Translations under genes and position numbers: made by a program
Source of the DNA: a virus
DNA length: 64,000 bases
Strand: one strand, 5' to 3'
Virus record (IMG/VR): IMGVR_UViG_3300030060_008074
Coordinates: 1-64,000 of that record
In this document: piece by piece, positions 40,387-48,373 of the stretch
Layout of the letters: each line of letters opens with the position of its first letter
Position numbering within the stretch: the first letter of the stretch is position 1
Notes under the pieces: generated by a model
Databases searched by the model: none
Told to the model about the DNA's origin: nothing
Seen by the model: only the letters and a program-made list of their open reading frames with translations

Positions 40387-40980
40387 TTATTTATATGCAT
40401 TTACACACAATTGACCGTCTTGTTTGTGTGGGTCCATACTCTCTATTCCTGTTCTCTCAACTTTAGAAAAACCAACATGCTTTAATAAATTTTCTAACAT
40501 ATCATATGTCCAACCTGCCACGTGGCTTATAGAACCGTAAACATTTCCATTTTTATCTGTTAAGTAAGTTTCTGGTCTAGCAGCATTTGCTTCACTACCA
40601 CAAACCCCAGCCATTAACATTCCTCCTACACCCATTATTGGATATATTCCTCTATTTGCCATAGAACCCCAATGATTTTTACTCCTGCTCCACTGAGATG
40701 GGTCGTTATTGTTGTATGCCTCTATCATTTTTCCTAGGTCTGGACAAACAGTTCTAAATTTTCCACCTATTTCTAGCTTTCTATATATCTTATTTATCAC
40801 TAATTCTATATTGCAATACGGTATATGCTCTATTACGTGAGACCAATAAACATCCGTTAAGTATCCATCTGAGCAAGATATTTCATCAAAGACTATGTTT
40901 GCTCCTCCATTATTGTATCCAAATTCTGTCCATCCTGGAAGGTTTCTATTTCCGCCTATCTCTAGTTTCTTATTCAACAC
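40387..40980 (-). CDS. SAM-dependent methyltransferase, 197 aa
   Basis: A class I methyltransferase: LEIGGNRNLPGWTEFGYNNG at the start (glycine-rich SAM site), SDGYLTDVYWSHVIEHIPYC (motif with the H-V-I-E-H sequence of type 11 enzymes), and KIYRKLEIGGKFRTVCPDLG (motif III). The remaining part has GWTYDMLENLLKHVGFSKVE. Likely methylates a sugar in the glycan. Its start overlaps NeuB's stop by one base. Confidence 0.8.
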   Translation of the reverse strand: MLNKKLEIGGNRNLPGWTEFGYNNGGANIVFDEISCSDGYLTDVYWSHVIEHIPYCNIELVINKIYRKLEIGGKFRTVCPDLGKMIEAYNNNDPSQWSRSKNHWGSMANRGIYPIMGVGGMLMAGVCGSEANAARPETYLTDKNGNVYGSISHVAGWTYDMLENLLKHVGFSKVERTGIESMDPHKQDGQLCVNAYK

Positions 40981-41831
40981 TAATCTCCTTTATATTTTTT
41001 TCTAGCTCCCTCTTCACATGGTAAAACATATTTTTGTGTTATCCCAAGAGCTTCTTCTAGATTTCTAACAGACTCACAAACTCTTTTCATTCCACCAGGT
41101 TCTAAAGATGCTGCCTGATCAGAGCCTTTCATAGTTCTATCAGTTGTAAAGTGTCTTTCTAACCACGTTGCTCCTAAAGCCACTGCTCCAGCTTCAACTC
41201 CTCCATTTGCTGACCTAAAGTGTCCAGAGAATCCAATTTTTGCCCAAGGAAATTCTTCTTTATATGTTTTAAGTACATTTAGATTAACATCCTTTTCATC
41301 ACATGGGTATGTAGAAGTACATTGCATAACCACAACATCATTTGTGTGAGATTTTAATATATTCATAGTTTCTTCGACTTCTTCCATAATACACATACCA
41401 GTTGAAACAAGTATTGGCTTATTAAAAGTCATAACATGTTTTATTAAGTCGTGCTTAGACGTTTCAGCTGAGCCAAACTTATATATTTCTTGCCCTAATT
41501 CTTCCATTTCATTTGCACTATTTATATCAAAAACAGTATTAAATGCTTTCAACCCTAAACTATTAGCATAGTCAAATAATTCTTTCCATTGTTCTTTACT
41601 AAATTCTAGAGCCTCTTTGTGTTCTCCATATGTTTTTCCAAAACTGTTTGGATTATCGTATGGACGATTATATTGTTCTTCAGTCAAACATTCTGAAGGC
41701 GTTCTTTTTTGGCCTTTAATATAATCTACGCCACATTTTGCCGCTGCCTTAATAATTTTTTTGGCCAACTTCATATCACCACAGTGATTGATTCCCATTT
41801 CTGCAATTATTTTAGTATTAAATTTCATCAA
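40980..41831 (-). CDS. Sialic acid (NeuB/NANS-type) synthase, 283 aa
   Basis: Condenses phosphoenolpyruvate with an N-acyl-mannosamine or its 6-phosphate. AEMGINHCGDMKLAKKIIKA is the N-terminal signature (A-E-x-G-x-N-H-x-G), VDYIKGQKRTPSECLT follows with the PEP-binding K-x-Q, and FGSAETSKHDLIKHVMTFNK then KPILVSTGM are typical; a further metal His is in ERHFTTDRTMKGSD. The 340-360-residue family has a C-terminal SAF/antifreeze domain, which is missing here (283 aa). The enzyme may therefore use another subunit or do without it. Confidence 0.85.
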   Translation of the reverse strand: MMKFNTKIIAEMGINHCGDMKLAKKIIKAAAKCGVDYIKGQKRTPSECLTEEQYNRPYDNPNSFGKTYGEHKEALEFSKEQWKELFDYANSLGLKAFNTVFDINSANEMEELGQEIYKFGSAETSKHDLIKHVMTFNKPILVSTGMCIMEEVEETMNILKSHTNDVVVMQCTSTYPCDEKDVNLNVLKTYKEEFPWAKIGFSGHFRSANGGVEAGAVALGATWLERHFTTDRTMKGSDQAASLEPGGMKRVCESVRNLEEALGITQKYVLPCEEGARKKYKGD

Positions 41832-42495
41832 AATTCTCCTTAAACCTTTTCGTTATTAGATGCGGTCTAGTTATGGCTGTTCCTATAACTATATTACTGG
41901 CACCGTTTTGTTTTGCAAAATATACATGTTCCTTTGTTGAATACCTACCTTCAGCTATTATTGGTAATATAGATTTTTCTGACAAAAGTTTTAGAAAATC
42001 AAAGTCAGGTTCTTCAGTAGGTTCGCAATATTCAGTATATCCACTAAGTGTTGTAGAAAGCATTTTACATCCACATTTTTCAGCCATATGTATGTGTTTA
42101 TTCATAAGGCCAGGATAAGCCATATCTCCTATTACAGGCACACTAGTCAGTTCACAAATATCTCTTAAATTTTTCCAACCATCTTTTACGGTTAATGCAT
42201 CCTTTCTACCAGTTGCATCAGCTGCTATGTAATCTGCACCTGCGGCTTCTATTAGTTTAGCCTCCAAGATAGAAGGAGTTATCCACACTTTACCTGTAGT
42301 GTATTTCTTTTTTATTAGTCCTATTACAGGTATATCTACCTCTTTCTTAACTGCTGATATATTATCTACACCTTCTATTCTTACTGCAACTGCTCCTCCT
42401 CTCTCAGCCTCTTTTGCTAGAGCAACAATAGACTGAATGTTATTAAGATAACTACCTTCTTCTGCTTGACAGGATACTATTATTCCTTTATCCAT
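41818..42495 (-). CDS. N-acetylmannosamine-6-phosphate 2-epimerase (NanE-like), 225 aa
   Basis: A TIM-barrel enzyme: IIVSCQAEEGSYLNNIQSIV (start with the S-C-Q-A loop), AVAVRIEGVDNISAVKKEVD, PVIGLIKKKY, and later SEKSILPIIAEGRYSTKEHV then GASNIVIGTAITRP match NanE. It converts GlcNAc-6-phosphate to ManNAc-6-phosphate. With the adjacent synthase, the small HAD phosphatase and the NeuA-like enzyme this gives a route through sialic acid 9-phosphate, as in animals and some Bacteroidota, rather than the UDP-GlcNAc route. The assignment of substrate is inference. Confidence 0.85.
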   Translation of the reverse strand: MDKGIIVSCQAEEGSYLNNIQSIVALAKEAERGGAVAVRIEGVDNISAVKKEVDIPVIGLIKKKYTTGKVWITPSILEAKLIEAAGADYIAADATGRKDALTVKDGWKNLRDICELTSVPVIGDMAYPGLMNKHIHMAEKCGCKMLSTTLSGYTEYCEPTEEPDFDFLKLLSEKSILPIIAEGRYSTKEHVYFAKQNGASNIVIGTAITRPHLITKRFKENFDEI

Positions 42496-43507
42496 TTCTT
42501 TCCTTTCTCTGTCTTTTTACTGCCTCTGAAAAAGCATAATCCTTATATTCAGGCTTTCTAGCATCTTCCCATGTAAAAGATTTCCAACTAGGATTAAAAA
42601 GATTATAGCAGTTCGCCTCTGACATTTGATGAGCGGTTAGATACCAATCACTAGCCTCTCTTCTACCTTGCATGGATATATCCATATCTTCTCCTTGTAC
42701 ATACATTCTCTTTTTAGGGTGTTTTCTATTATGAACAAGTAGTATATTTTTTATTACGTATTGAGGTATATTTCCTAAAACTCTATTGGTCATGTGTTGA
42801 AAAGCAGTATCTTCATGTACAAAGAATACAGATTTTGGAATGTTTACGCCCGCCTTTATTACTTCTGAAGATATAACCAATCCGCATCCGTTAAATTTAT
42901 GTGGAGAAACTATCCTAACGTCTAAATCTTCTACACCTTCATTTATATTATCCATCTCTTGCTTATTCATAGTATATTTCAAGCTCCACCATTTATCACT
43001 GTCATCTGTGTGGTCTACAAAAGGTTTATCAGTAAAGTCTGGGTGCTCTAATACTTTCCAACTATCATCCCACATTTTGCATGTACCAAAAAATGATAGG
43101 TATTTTGGATTTTTATCCTTTATACCTTGGTGTAATATATCTAATACTTGAAAGGTTTGTCTAGGTATTAAAGAGTCAGATTCTCCCCACATTAAAACGT
43201 CTACCTTATTACAGTATCTAGTGTTAAATCTTCTCCTATAATCTGCTATCGTTACTAACTTACAACTGATTTTAATTTTAATATCCTCACCTAAAATAGC
43301 TATAGCACTCTTTATTTTACGTTCACAGTATTTCATTTTCTCTGCAGATACAGGTTTTTCTAGCTCTTCATTTGTAGTTACGTGAAAATCAACAATGACT
43401 TCTCCATCATAAGATTTTATAGCATCCAATAGAGATATAACATATTCTTCTATTATTTCTGCTTCATACCACTGTACTAAACATCCTATTGCAAATTTTG
43501 TTTTCAT
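42488..43507 (-). CDS. Putative glycosyltransferase, 339 aa
   Basis: A GT-A-like protein: the centre has DVLMWGESDSLIPRQTFQVL (acidic E-S-D at the donor site) and the part from FNGCGLVISSEVIKAGVNIP holds the acceptor segment, followed by VFFVHEDTAFQHMTNRVLGN. No family assigned with certainty. It overlaps NanE by 8 nt and its upstream neighbour by 4 nt. Confidence 0.6.
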   Translation of the reverse strand: MKTKFAIGCLVQWYEAEIIEEYVISLLDAIKSYDGEVIVDFHVTTNEELEKPVSAEKMKYCERKIKSAIAILGEDIKIKISCKLVTIADYRRRFNTRYCNKVDVLMWGESDSLIPRQTFQVLDILHQGIKDKNPKYLSFFGTCKMWDDSWKVLEHPDFTDKPFVDHTDDSDKWWSLKYTMNKQEMDNINEGVEDLDVRIVSPHKFNGCGLVISSEVIKAGVNIPKSVFFVHEDTAFQHMTNRVLGNIPQYVIKNILLVHNRKHPKKRMYVQGEDMDISMQGRREASDWYLTAHQMSEANCYNLFNPSWKSFTWEDARKPEYKDYAFSEAVKRQRKERNG

Positions 43508-44283
43508 AATTCTATCCTAGGTATACCAGTATAACCTGGATTTATTTTAGACGTCATTTCTAATTCTATTCCTTTATCCTTCAACCAATAAAATAGGTTT
43601 TTGGTAGAATCTGCTACTAGTAATATTTCTTCTTTTGTCATTTCAAACTTTCCAAACTGAACCCTAGAAGGGTCATAACTATGTTCTTGCCATACACATC
43701 TAGTTTTATCAAACTCTTCCATGTTTGGGTCTCCTATATCCCAGCCAACCAATACAAACTTTTTAACTCCCATCAAGATACCGGTAGGTATACACATCTC
43801 ATACATAGTTCCAGGACCCCAAGGCCTTTCAAATTGAGAGTCAAACAATAACGAATCAAAGTCTCCTTTAGCACAAACTGAAGAATCAAATTTTGGAAAG
43901 CTATCATTTCTAAAATTAGGAATCATAAAATCACACCTAATATTATTTTGCATGATTATATGTGGGTGTTGCTGGTCCCATATAATAAATGGAACGATTG
44001 TATGAAGGTTGTCTCCATAATCATAATTTGTGAAATTAACAAAGTTATTAAAATGAAAATCTACTGTATCCTTCAGTACATCAAAAGACTGTTTTATTGA
44101 AAAAACTAATTTATCAGAAAGTACATCGTTCAAATATTCAGGAGTATAATCTTTGAGAGATGGACCAGCCGCTACTATGTACGCAGTTTCTCCTTCAAAG
44201 GCTCCTCTTAAAACTTCAAGTCTTTCTTGACTAGTTTCAAGCATCAACATTTTTTTTCTTAATTCTAATGTTTTGCTTTTCAT
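43504..44283 (-). CDS. DUF115/MptE-like protein, 259 aa
   Basis: Contains GETAYIVAAGPSLKDYTPEY, the glycine-rich start of the DUF115 (6-hydroxymethylpterin pyrophosphokinase MptE-like) family, with KKFVLVGWDIGDPNMEEFDK later. Family members appear in flagellin glycosylation (motility-associated factors) and in sugar clusters of bacteria. The most likely job is a nucleotidyl- or glycosyl-transfer step; unproven. Confidence 0.65.
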   Translation of the reverse strand: MKSKTLELRKKMLMLETSQERLEVLRGAFEGETAYIVAAGPSLKDYTPEYLNDVLSDKLVFSIKQSFDVLKDTVDFHFNNFVNFTNYDYGDNLHTIVPFIIWDQQHPHIIMQNNIRCDFMIPNFRNDSFPKFDSSVCAKGDFDSLLFDSQFERPWGPGTMYEMCIPTGILMGVKKFVLVGWDIGDPNMEEFDKTRCVWQEHSYDPSRVQFGKFEMTKEEILLVADSTKNLFYWLKDKGIELEMTSKINPGYTGIPRIEL

Positions 44284-44285
44284 AA

Positions 44286-45323
44286 TTATCTCGTCTGTAA
44301 ATAAGGGTCTATTCCATGTTTTAAGCAGTATTCATCACTTGTTAAATTGCTGTCTACTAAACGTTCAACAAGTCTCAGCGCATTATCCCAGTTTCTAAAT
44401 TCAACCGCTTTATCATCAATATATGCCACCGCTCTAGGCTTTTCAGAAGTTACCTTTGATACAAATTTTGCCATATCGTATTTCTTTAACCATTCCCAAA
44501 CAAGTTCAGTACCTGTTTTTCCATTAACTAATCCTCTATCTGGTTTTGCCTTTGCAGTAAATATTATTACAGTATATTTTTTAGATAATTCTTCCAATGC
44601 CTCATACGAGCCTTCTATAGGTTCGTCATATATAGTACCATCATAAAATCCTTTACTATTTTTATGTATAACTCCATCAAAGTCTACTCCTATATTTGTT
44701 AACTCGTCTGGGTAAGAATTTGCTCTAATCTTATCTCCTTTCCAGTTTAATCTAGCTAATTCTTCAGGAGTATTTTTGCCTATAGGAGGGCATTCATTAC
44801 CTGAGCCGTGAGTAAGCTGGTATTGTAATAGTAAACTTAAGCATTCAGCTGTATGATAATAATCTACACCTAATATTACTTGTGTTAAACCTTTTATAGA
44901 TTCAGCTATAGGCTTAGCTGTTATTAAACAAGTTTCCATTCCATTATCAGATGCCCACTGTAAAGCTTTGTTTACGTCTTTTGATTTACCTGATGAAGAT
45001 ATTCCATATACCAAAGACTTTTTCATTTGTGATTTAGTACGGGTTGAGGTTCTTTGTTGTAGCCATGCAACCATCCATTGGTCAAAGTTTGTATCATTTA
45101 TTAGTGAAGTTGCAACAACACAACTACCTGGACACATTGCGTTCTTTGTACCATTTGAAAGTCTTGTCATATCAACAGCAGTATGGTCAGCTACTCCCAT
45201 ATTACCACCATGACCAAGTACATAAATGTCATTGCACTTATTATATTTTTTTTGTAATTCTTGCCATTCTGGTCCAGAAACTATTTCTGTAAATCTATGG
45301 CCAATGTTTTCAATATTCATCAT
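44286..45323 (-). CDS. SIS-HAD fusion: heptose isomerase plus phosphatase, 345 aa
   Basis: Residues 1-195 are a SIS domain like GmhA, which turns sedoheptulose-7-phosphate into heptose-7-phosphate: YVLGHGGNMGVADHTAVDMT near the start, SLVYGISSSGKSKDVNKALQ in the middle and VDYYHTAECLSLLLQYQLTH at the end. Residues 205-345 are a HAD phosphatase, as GmhB: NIGVDFDGVIHKNSKGFYDG (motif I), VIIFTAKAKPDRG (motif II) and VAYIDDKAVEFRNWD (motif IV). In one protein it would thus supply the isomerase and the bisphosphatase steps. It is the first gene of promoter P6's unit. Confidence 0.8.
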   Translation of the reverse strand: MMNIENIGHRFTEIVSGPEWQELQKKYNKCNDIYVLGHGGNMGVADHTAVDMTRLSNGTKNAMCPGSCVVATSLINDTNFDQWMVAWLQQRTSTRTKSQMKKSLVYGISSSGKSKDVNKALQWASDNGMETCLITAKPIAESIKGLTQVILGVDYYHTAECLSLLLQYQLTHGSGNECPPIGKNTPEELARLNWKGDKIRANSYPDELTNIGVDFDGVIHKNSKGFYDGTIYDEPIEGSYEALEELSKKYTVIIFTAKAKPDRGLVNGKTGTELVWEWLKKYDMAKFVSKVTSEKPRAVAYIDDKAVEFRNWDNALRLVERLVDSNLTSDEYCLKHGIDPYLQTR

Positions 45324-45348
45324 AATTTTATTCTCCTATTTATTATAT

Positions 45349-45377
45349 AATATAATAAAATTTTTTGACATGGTAAA
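45349..45377 (-). promoter_or_regulatory. Promoter of the TTTACC-N17-TATATT family (P6)
   Basis: Minus strand: TTTACC (45377-45372), 17 nt, TATATT (45354-45349), then TATAATAAATAGGAG leading to the ATG at 45323. Unlike P3-P5 and P7 this one has room for a ribosome site. Confidence 0.65.
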
Positions 45378-46055
45378 TTATTTGTCTAATTTTTTTATTG
45401 CATCTATTAACATTGTTGTGTCCATTCCTAGAGCATAGAATCCATATCCATCTAAGTCATGAGATTTTATATCTTCTGTTTTTACTAAATGTACTCCTCT
45501 AAGCTCTTTTGGTATCATGTTAATTTTTTCTAAATACTCTTTGTATTCTTTATTATCCCATTCTCCAACACAACCTAAGCTAGCAGATAAATCGTATGGT
45601 CCAACTAAGTAATAATCAAATGGCATATTATACAATTCCTCTAAGTTATCAACAGCCTCTTTTGTTTCTATCTGTGCTATAACTATTGGCATAATATTTT
45701 GCAGTTTGTCTTTACCCCAAAAATTTTCTCTAACTAATCCTTGGCCTCTTTTACCTCCGTGTTTAGGGTATTTACAGTAATCAATGATTTCCTGTGCCTG
45801 ATTTTCATTTTCAACTGTAGAAAATATTATTCCTGTTGCACCTGCGTCTAAACACATTCTAACCAGGGCCTTATCTAAATGGGAAACTCTAACAAAGCAA
45901 TTTTTTCTTCTAAGAGTTATTATCTGTATTGAAGTATAAAGGTTTTCATTATTAAAGGCTCCATGTTCTGTATCTAACACGATGCCGTCATAGTCTGAAT
46001 CTGCATATATTTCAGATATTATTGTAGATGATATTTGTTGCCAAAGTAGTTTCAT
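45378..46055 (-). CDS. HpcH/HpaI-type aldolase, 225 aa
   Basis: A divalent-metal TIM-barrel aldolase of the HpcH/HpaI family: DYDGIVLDTEHGAFNNENLY (Glu/His site), CFVRVSHLDKALVRMCLDAG, GIIFSTVENENQAQEIIDYC, KYPKHGGKRGQGLVRENFWG, and PFDYYLVGPYDLSASLGCVG are the classic motifs. These enzymes join pyruvate to aldehydes to make 2-keto-3-deoxy acids. Adjacent to a CMP-Kdo synthetase, it may provide the 3-deoxy acid for that enzyme by an aldol route instead of KdsA. It overlaps that gene by one base. Confidence 0.85.
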   Translation of the reverse strand: MKLLWQQISSTIISEIYADSDYDGIVLDTEHGAFNNENLYTSIQIITLRRKNCFVRVSHLDKALVRMCLDAGATGIIFSTVENENQAQEIIDYCKYPKHGGKRGQGLVRENFWGKDKLQNIMPIVIAQIETKEAVDNLEELYNMPFDYYLVGPYDLSASLGCVGEWDNKEYKEYLEKINMIPKELRGVHLVKTEDIKSHDLDGYGFYALGMDTTMLIDAIKKLDK

Positions 46056-46780
46056 TATTTTTTCTCAACTAAACTTAGTCTATCTTCTTCTGTGTCTACA
46101 CTTTTACTATCGTGATCGGTATATTTCATAGAAACTTCTATATCATTTTCTAATAGCCTTAATAATCCTATGCCTTCCATATTTTCTAAATATGTTGGTT
46201 CTAGTTTTACGTATCGTTGAAGGCTATCATAGTCAAAAGAATAAACACCTAATTGTTTATACACTTTTTCTTTCAAATTTTTTCTACGAGTTTTTTCATC
46301 TCTAAACGGTATAGAATATCTAGAAAAATAAATTGCTTTTCCTGAATTACTGATTACTACCTTTACACAATTTGGGTCAAATATTTCTTCTATATCTTTT
46401 ACTTCTGTATAAAAATTTGTTATTTCGTTTGATAAATCAACGTTCAACGTATCAACATTAAAAAATGGCTCATCTCCTTGAATAATAATATACCTATCTG
46501 CATTTTCAGCCCTGTGCTTTAATATTTTAGCTGTTTCAGCGGCTCTATCGATACAATCAGGATGATTTGGATCTGTGTAAACATAATCTATATTATACTT
46601 CTCGCATACATCTGCTATTCTCTTATCGTCTAAGGCAACATATACCTTTTTCCAATTATTCCACTTTTTAACTGAATTATACACGTGCCATATCATGGGT
46701 TTACCATTTATATCACATAAAGGTTTTCCAGGCAATCTAGATGAGCCGTATCTGGCAGGTATTATTCCTATATATTCCAT
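46055..46780 (-). CDS. CMP-Kdo synthetase (KdsB-like), 241 aa
   Basis: Activates 3-deoxy-octulosonate with CTP: GIIPARYGSSRLPGKPLCDI (nucleotide site), VYTDPNHPDCIDRAAETAKI, YIIIQGDEPFFNVDTLNVDL (metal Asp/Glu in G-D-E-P) and FSRYSIPFRDEKTRRK, then YKQLGVYSFDYDSLQRYVKL, match KdsB throughout. Length is normal (about 245). The sugar could be Kdo or another 3-deoxy acid, given the aldolase. Confidence 0.9.
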   Translation of the reverse strand: MEYIGIIPARYGSSRLPGKPLCDINGKPMIWHVYNSVKKWNNWKKVYVALDDKRIADVCEKYNIDYVYTDPNHPDCIDRAAETAKILKHRAENADRYIIIQGDEPFFNVDTLNVDLSNEITNFYTEVKDIEEIFDPNCVKVVISNSGKAIYFSRYSIPFRDEKTRRKNLKEKVYKQLGVYSFDYDSLQRYVKLEPTYLENMEGIGLLRLLENDIEVSMKYTDHDSKSVDTEEDRLSLVEKK

Positions 46781-46782
46781 AA

Positions 46783-47409
46783 TTATATTGTGTCGTAAAA
46801 TGCGTTTTGTTTCTCTTGTCTTCCTATGTCCTTTGGGTGATACAATGCATACTTTTCCTCAGCTGGAAGATTTGCAAATTTAGTATAACCTTTCAATTGT
46901 TCATGGACTGGTTTTATCCAGTAGATTTCTTCTTTGTTTCTATATATTCTCATCTGCCAGTCTGGAAAGTTTACCCATCCCATATCATCAACTCTCCAAC
47001 CCCATTTGGCAATATGCGCATCTGTTATTCCTGCGACTGTGTTTACTCTAGGAACCCAATATGCTTGAACATCGTCATTCGCTTCTAATATAAACGGTAA
47101 AGCTTCTATCAGATATTCGTTTGGTATTTCATCTGCGTCTATTTGAAATATCCAGTTACCATTGCAACTTTTGTTTAATTTATTTTTGTATTCTGCAAAA
47201 TTCTTATTTAATGCATATTGATTAAGAGAATATTCTGACGCGGGTTTAGTTTCAAATCTTTCACATACGCCTATTACCTCTTGAGTTGAATTCATATCCA
47301 TTTGAACCACTACCTCATCTTGTTTTCTTTTGTGCTCGAATAAAAATGTTAATAACTTTTCTATTTCTTTATGTTCATTACATACTGTAATTGCATAACT
47401 AATTTTCAT
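46783..47409 (-). CDS. GT2-family glycosyltransferase, small, 208 aa
   Basis: A family 2 GT-A enzyme: MKISYAITVCNEHKEIEKLL, then QDEVVVQMDMNSTQEV, and SCNGNWIFQIDADEIPNEYL with the D-x-D motif (D-A-D). A later GWVNFPDWQMRIYRNKEEIY and VHEQLKGY are the acceptor parts, as in lipopolysaccharide core Kdo transferase-linked enzymes such as WaaE. Given its position it could add a sugar to the Kdo-containing core, though the acceptor is unknown. Confidence 0.8.
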   Translation of the reverse strand: MKISYAITVCNEHKEIEKLLTFLFEHKRKQDEVVVQMDMNSTQEVIGVCERFETKPASEYSLNQYALNKNFAEYKNKLNKSCNGNWIFQIDADEIPNEYLIEALPFILEANDDVQAYWVPRVNTVAGITDAHIAKWGWRVDDMGWVNFPDWQMRIYRNKEEIYWIKPVHEQLKGYTKFANLPAEEKYALYHPKDIGRQEKQNAFYDTI

Positions 47410-47415
47410 AACCTA

Positions 47416-47907
47416 TTACTCCTGTTTTGTTTTACCGTCTCTATCTTCCAATAAAAATTTATTTTCTATTGTATCACTAAATTTATAGTCAACTAAAAAC
47501 ATCTTGTTAAAATGTTGTATATCAAATGTCCTATAACTTGCTCCCCATTTTGTTTGCATATCTTTTTTTAGAAAAGAGGCATAAAATCTCTGTGAAGATG
47601 TTCTCATTTCTAGTTTTGGAATGTTTAATTTTCTCTTCTTTTGAAACTGTGGTATATAAACTAATCCAACATCTTCTGCAAGTTGATTTAATCTAACATT
47701 AGAAAAATTATCTAAAGTTAGCGCATGAACCTTTTTCTTAAAAAATGGATTCAAAACCAATATCATATATTCTCTTGCAGAATCTCTAGTTTTTCCTGAA
47801 AGTATAGGTGAATATCTAATTCTTAGAATCATTCCTTTTTCTATTCTACTTTTACTAACCTGTACTTGAGAATTTATTCTTACCCTATGTTCATTCAGTT
47901 TACCCAT
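47416..47907 (-). CDS. Hypothetical phage protein, 163 aa
   Basis: Basic, beta-rich protein with YMILVLNPFFKKKVHALTLD and a long basic C-terminal part. The sentence-like pattern (KGMILRIRYSPILSG... then ILVLNP) is one I associate with proteins of unknown role in T4-like marine phages. It is between glycosyltransferase genes but shows no sign of being an enzyme. Confidence 0.45.
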   Translation of the reverse strand: MGKLNEHRVRINSQVQVSKSRIEKGMILRIRYSPILSGKTRDSAREYMILVLNPFFKKKVHALTLDNFSNVRLNQLAEDVGLVYIPQFQKKRKLNIPKLEMRTSSQRFYASFLKKDMQTKWGASYRTFDIQHFNKMFLVDYKFSDTIENKFLLEDRDGKTKQE

Positions 47908-47908
47908 A

Positions 47909-48373
47909 TTAAACGTTCTTTGCCATTCCTACTCTTTTGCATACATCTTGGAAAGCTGTTGGTACGTAGTATTCTGCAACATCTGTAGCTAACCTAGTAG
48001 TATAGTATTCTCCAGGCTTTCCTGGTATAGGATACTTTTCTTTTTCTTCTTCAGGTACCTCTACAATTGGAGCATATACCCAATTCCATTGTTCAGTTGT
48101 TCCTTCTGGATAAATCATTCCAGTTGAAAACATGGCTGTTGTAGGATACCAATATTGTCCTAAAGAATCATCTGTATATCTCAATTCCCTTATCAGTTGA
48201 GTTGTTGACTTCTCTACCTCTTCTATTTTATCACTACCAATTTTATATTCAGAATTTGTAGTAAACCCCGTATCCATACATATTCTAGTTTCTATCCCAG
48301 CAGCTGTTTTTTCAACAATTACTGATTTTTTGCCTGTAAAAGGGCTAATATCTGTTAAATCTGACTCTATCAT
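47909..48373 (-). CDS. Hypothetical protein, 154 aa
   Basis: Begins MIESDLTDISPFTGKKSVIV and has CMDTGFTTNSEYKIGSD, GQYWYPTTAMFSTGMIYPEG and PGKPGEYYTTRLATDVAEYY. The first part resembles a short metal-free zinc-ribbon-like start (SPFTGKKSVIVEK). Unrecognised; similar small proteins occur in T4-like phages. Overlaps the glycosyltransferase by 4 nt. Confidence 0.45.
   Translation of the reverse strand: MIESDLTDISPFTGKKSVIVEKTAAGIETRICMDTGFTTNSEYKIGSDKIEEVEKSTTQLIRELRYTDDSLGQYWYPTTAMFSTGMIYPEGTTEQWNWVYAPIVEVPEEEKEKYPIPGKPGEYYTTRLATDVAEYYVPTAFQDVCKRVGMAKNV

Noticed and set aside
40388-40395. TATAAATA in the sense direction ahead of the sialyltransferase gene as a late promoter
   Set aside because: It lies in the last codons of the methyltransferase gene (AYK, stop), 2 nt from the ATG, and is explained by coding sequence.
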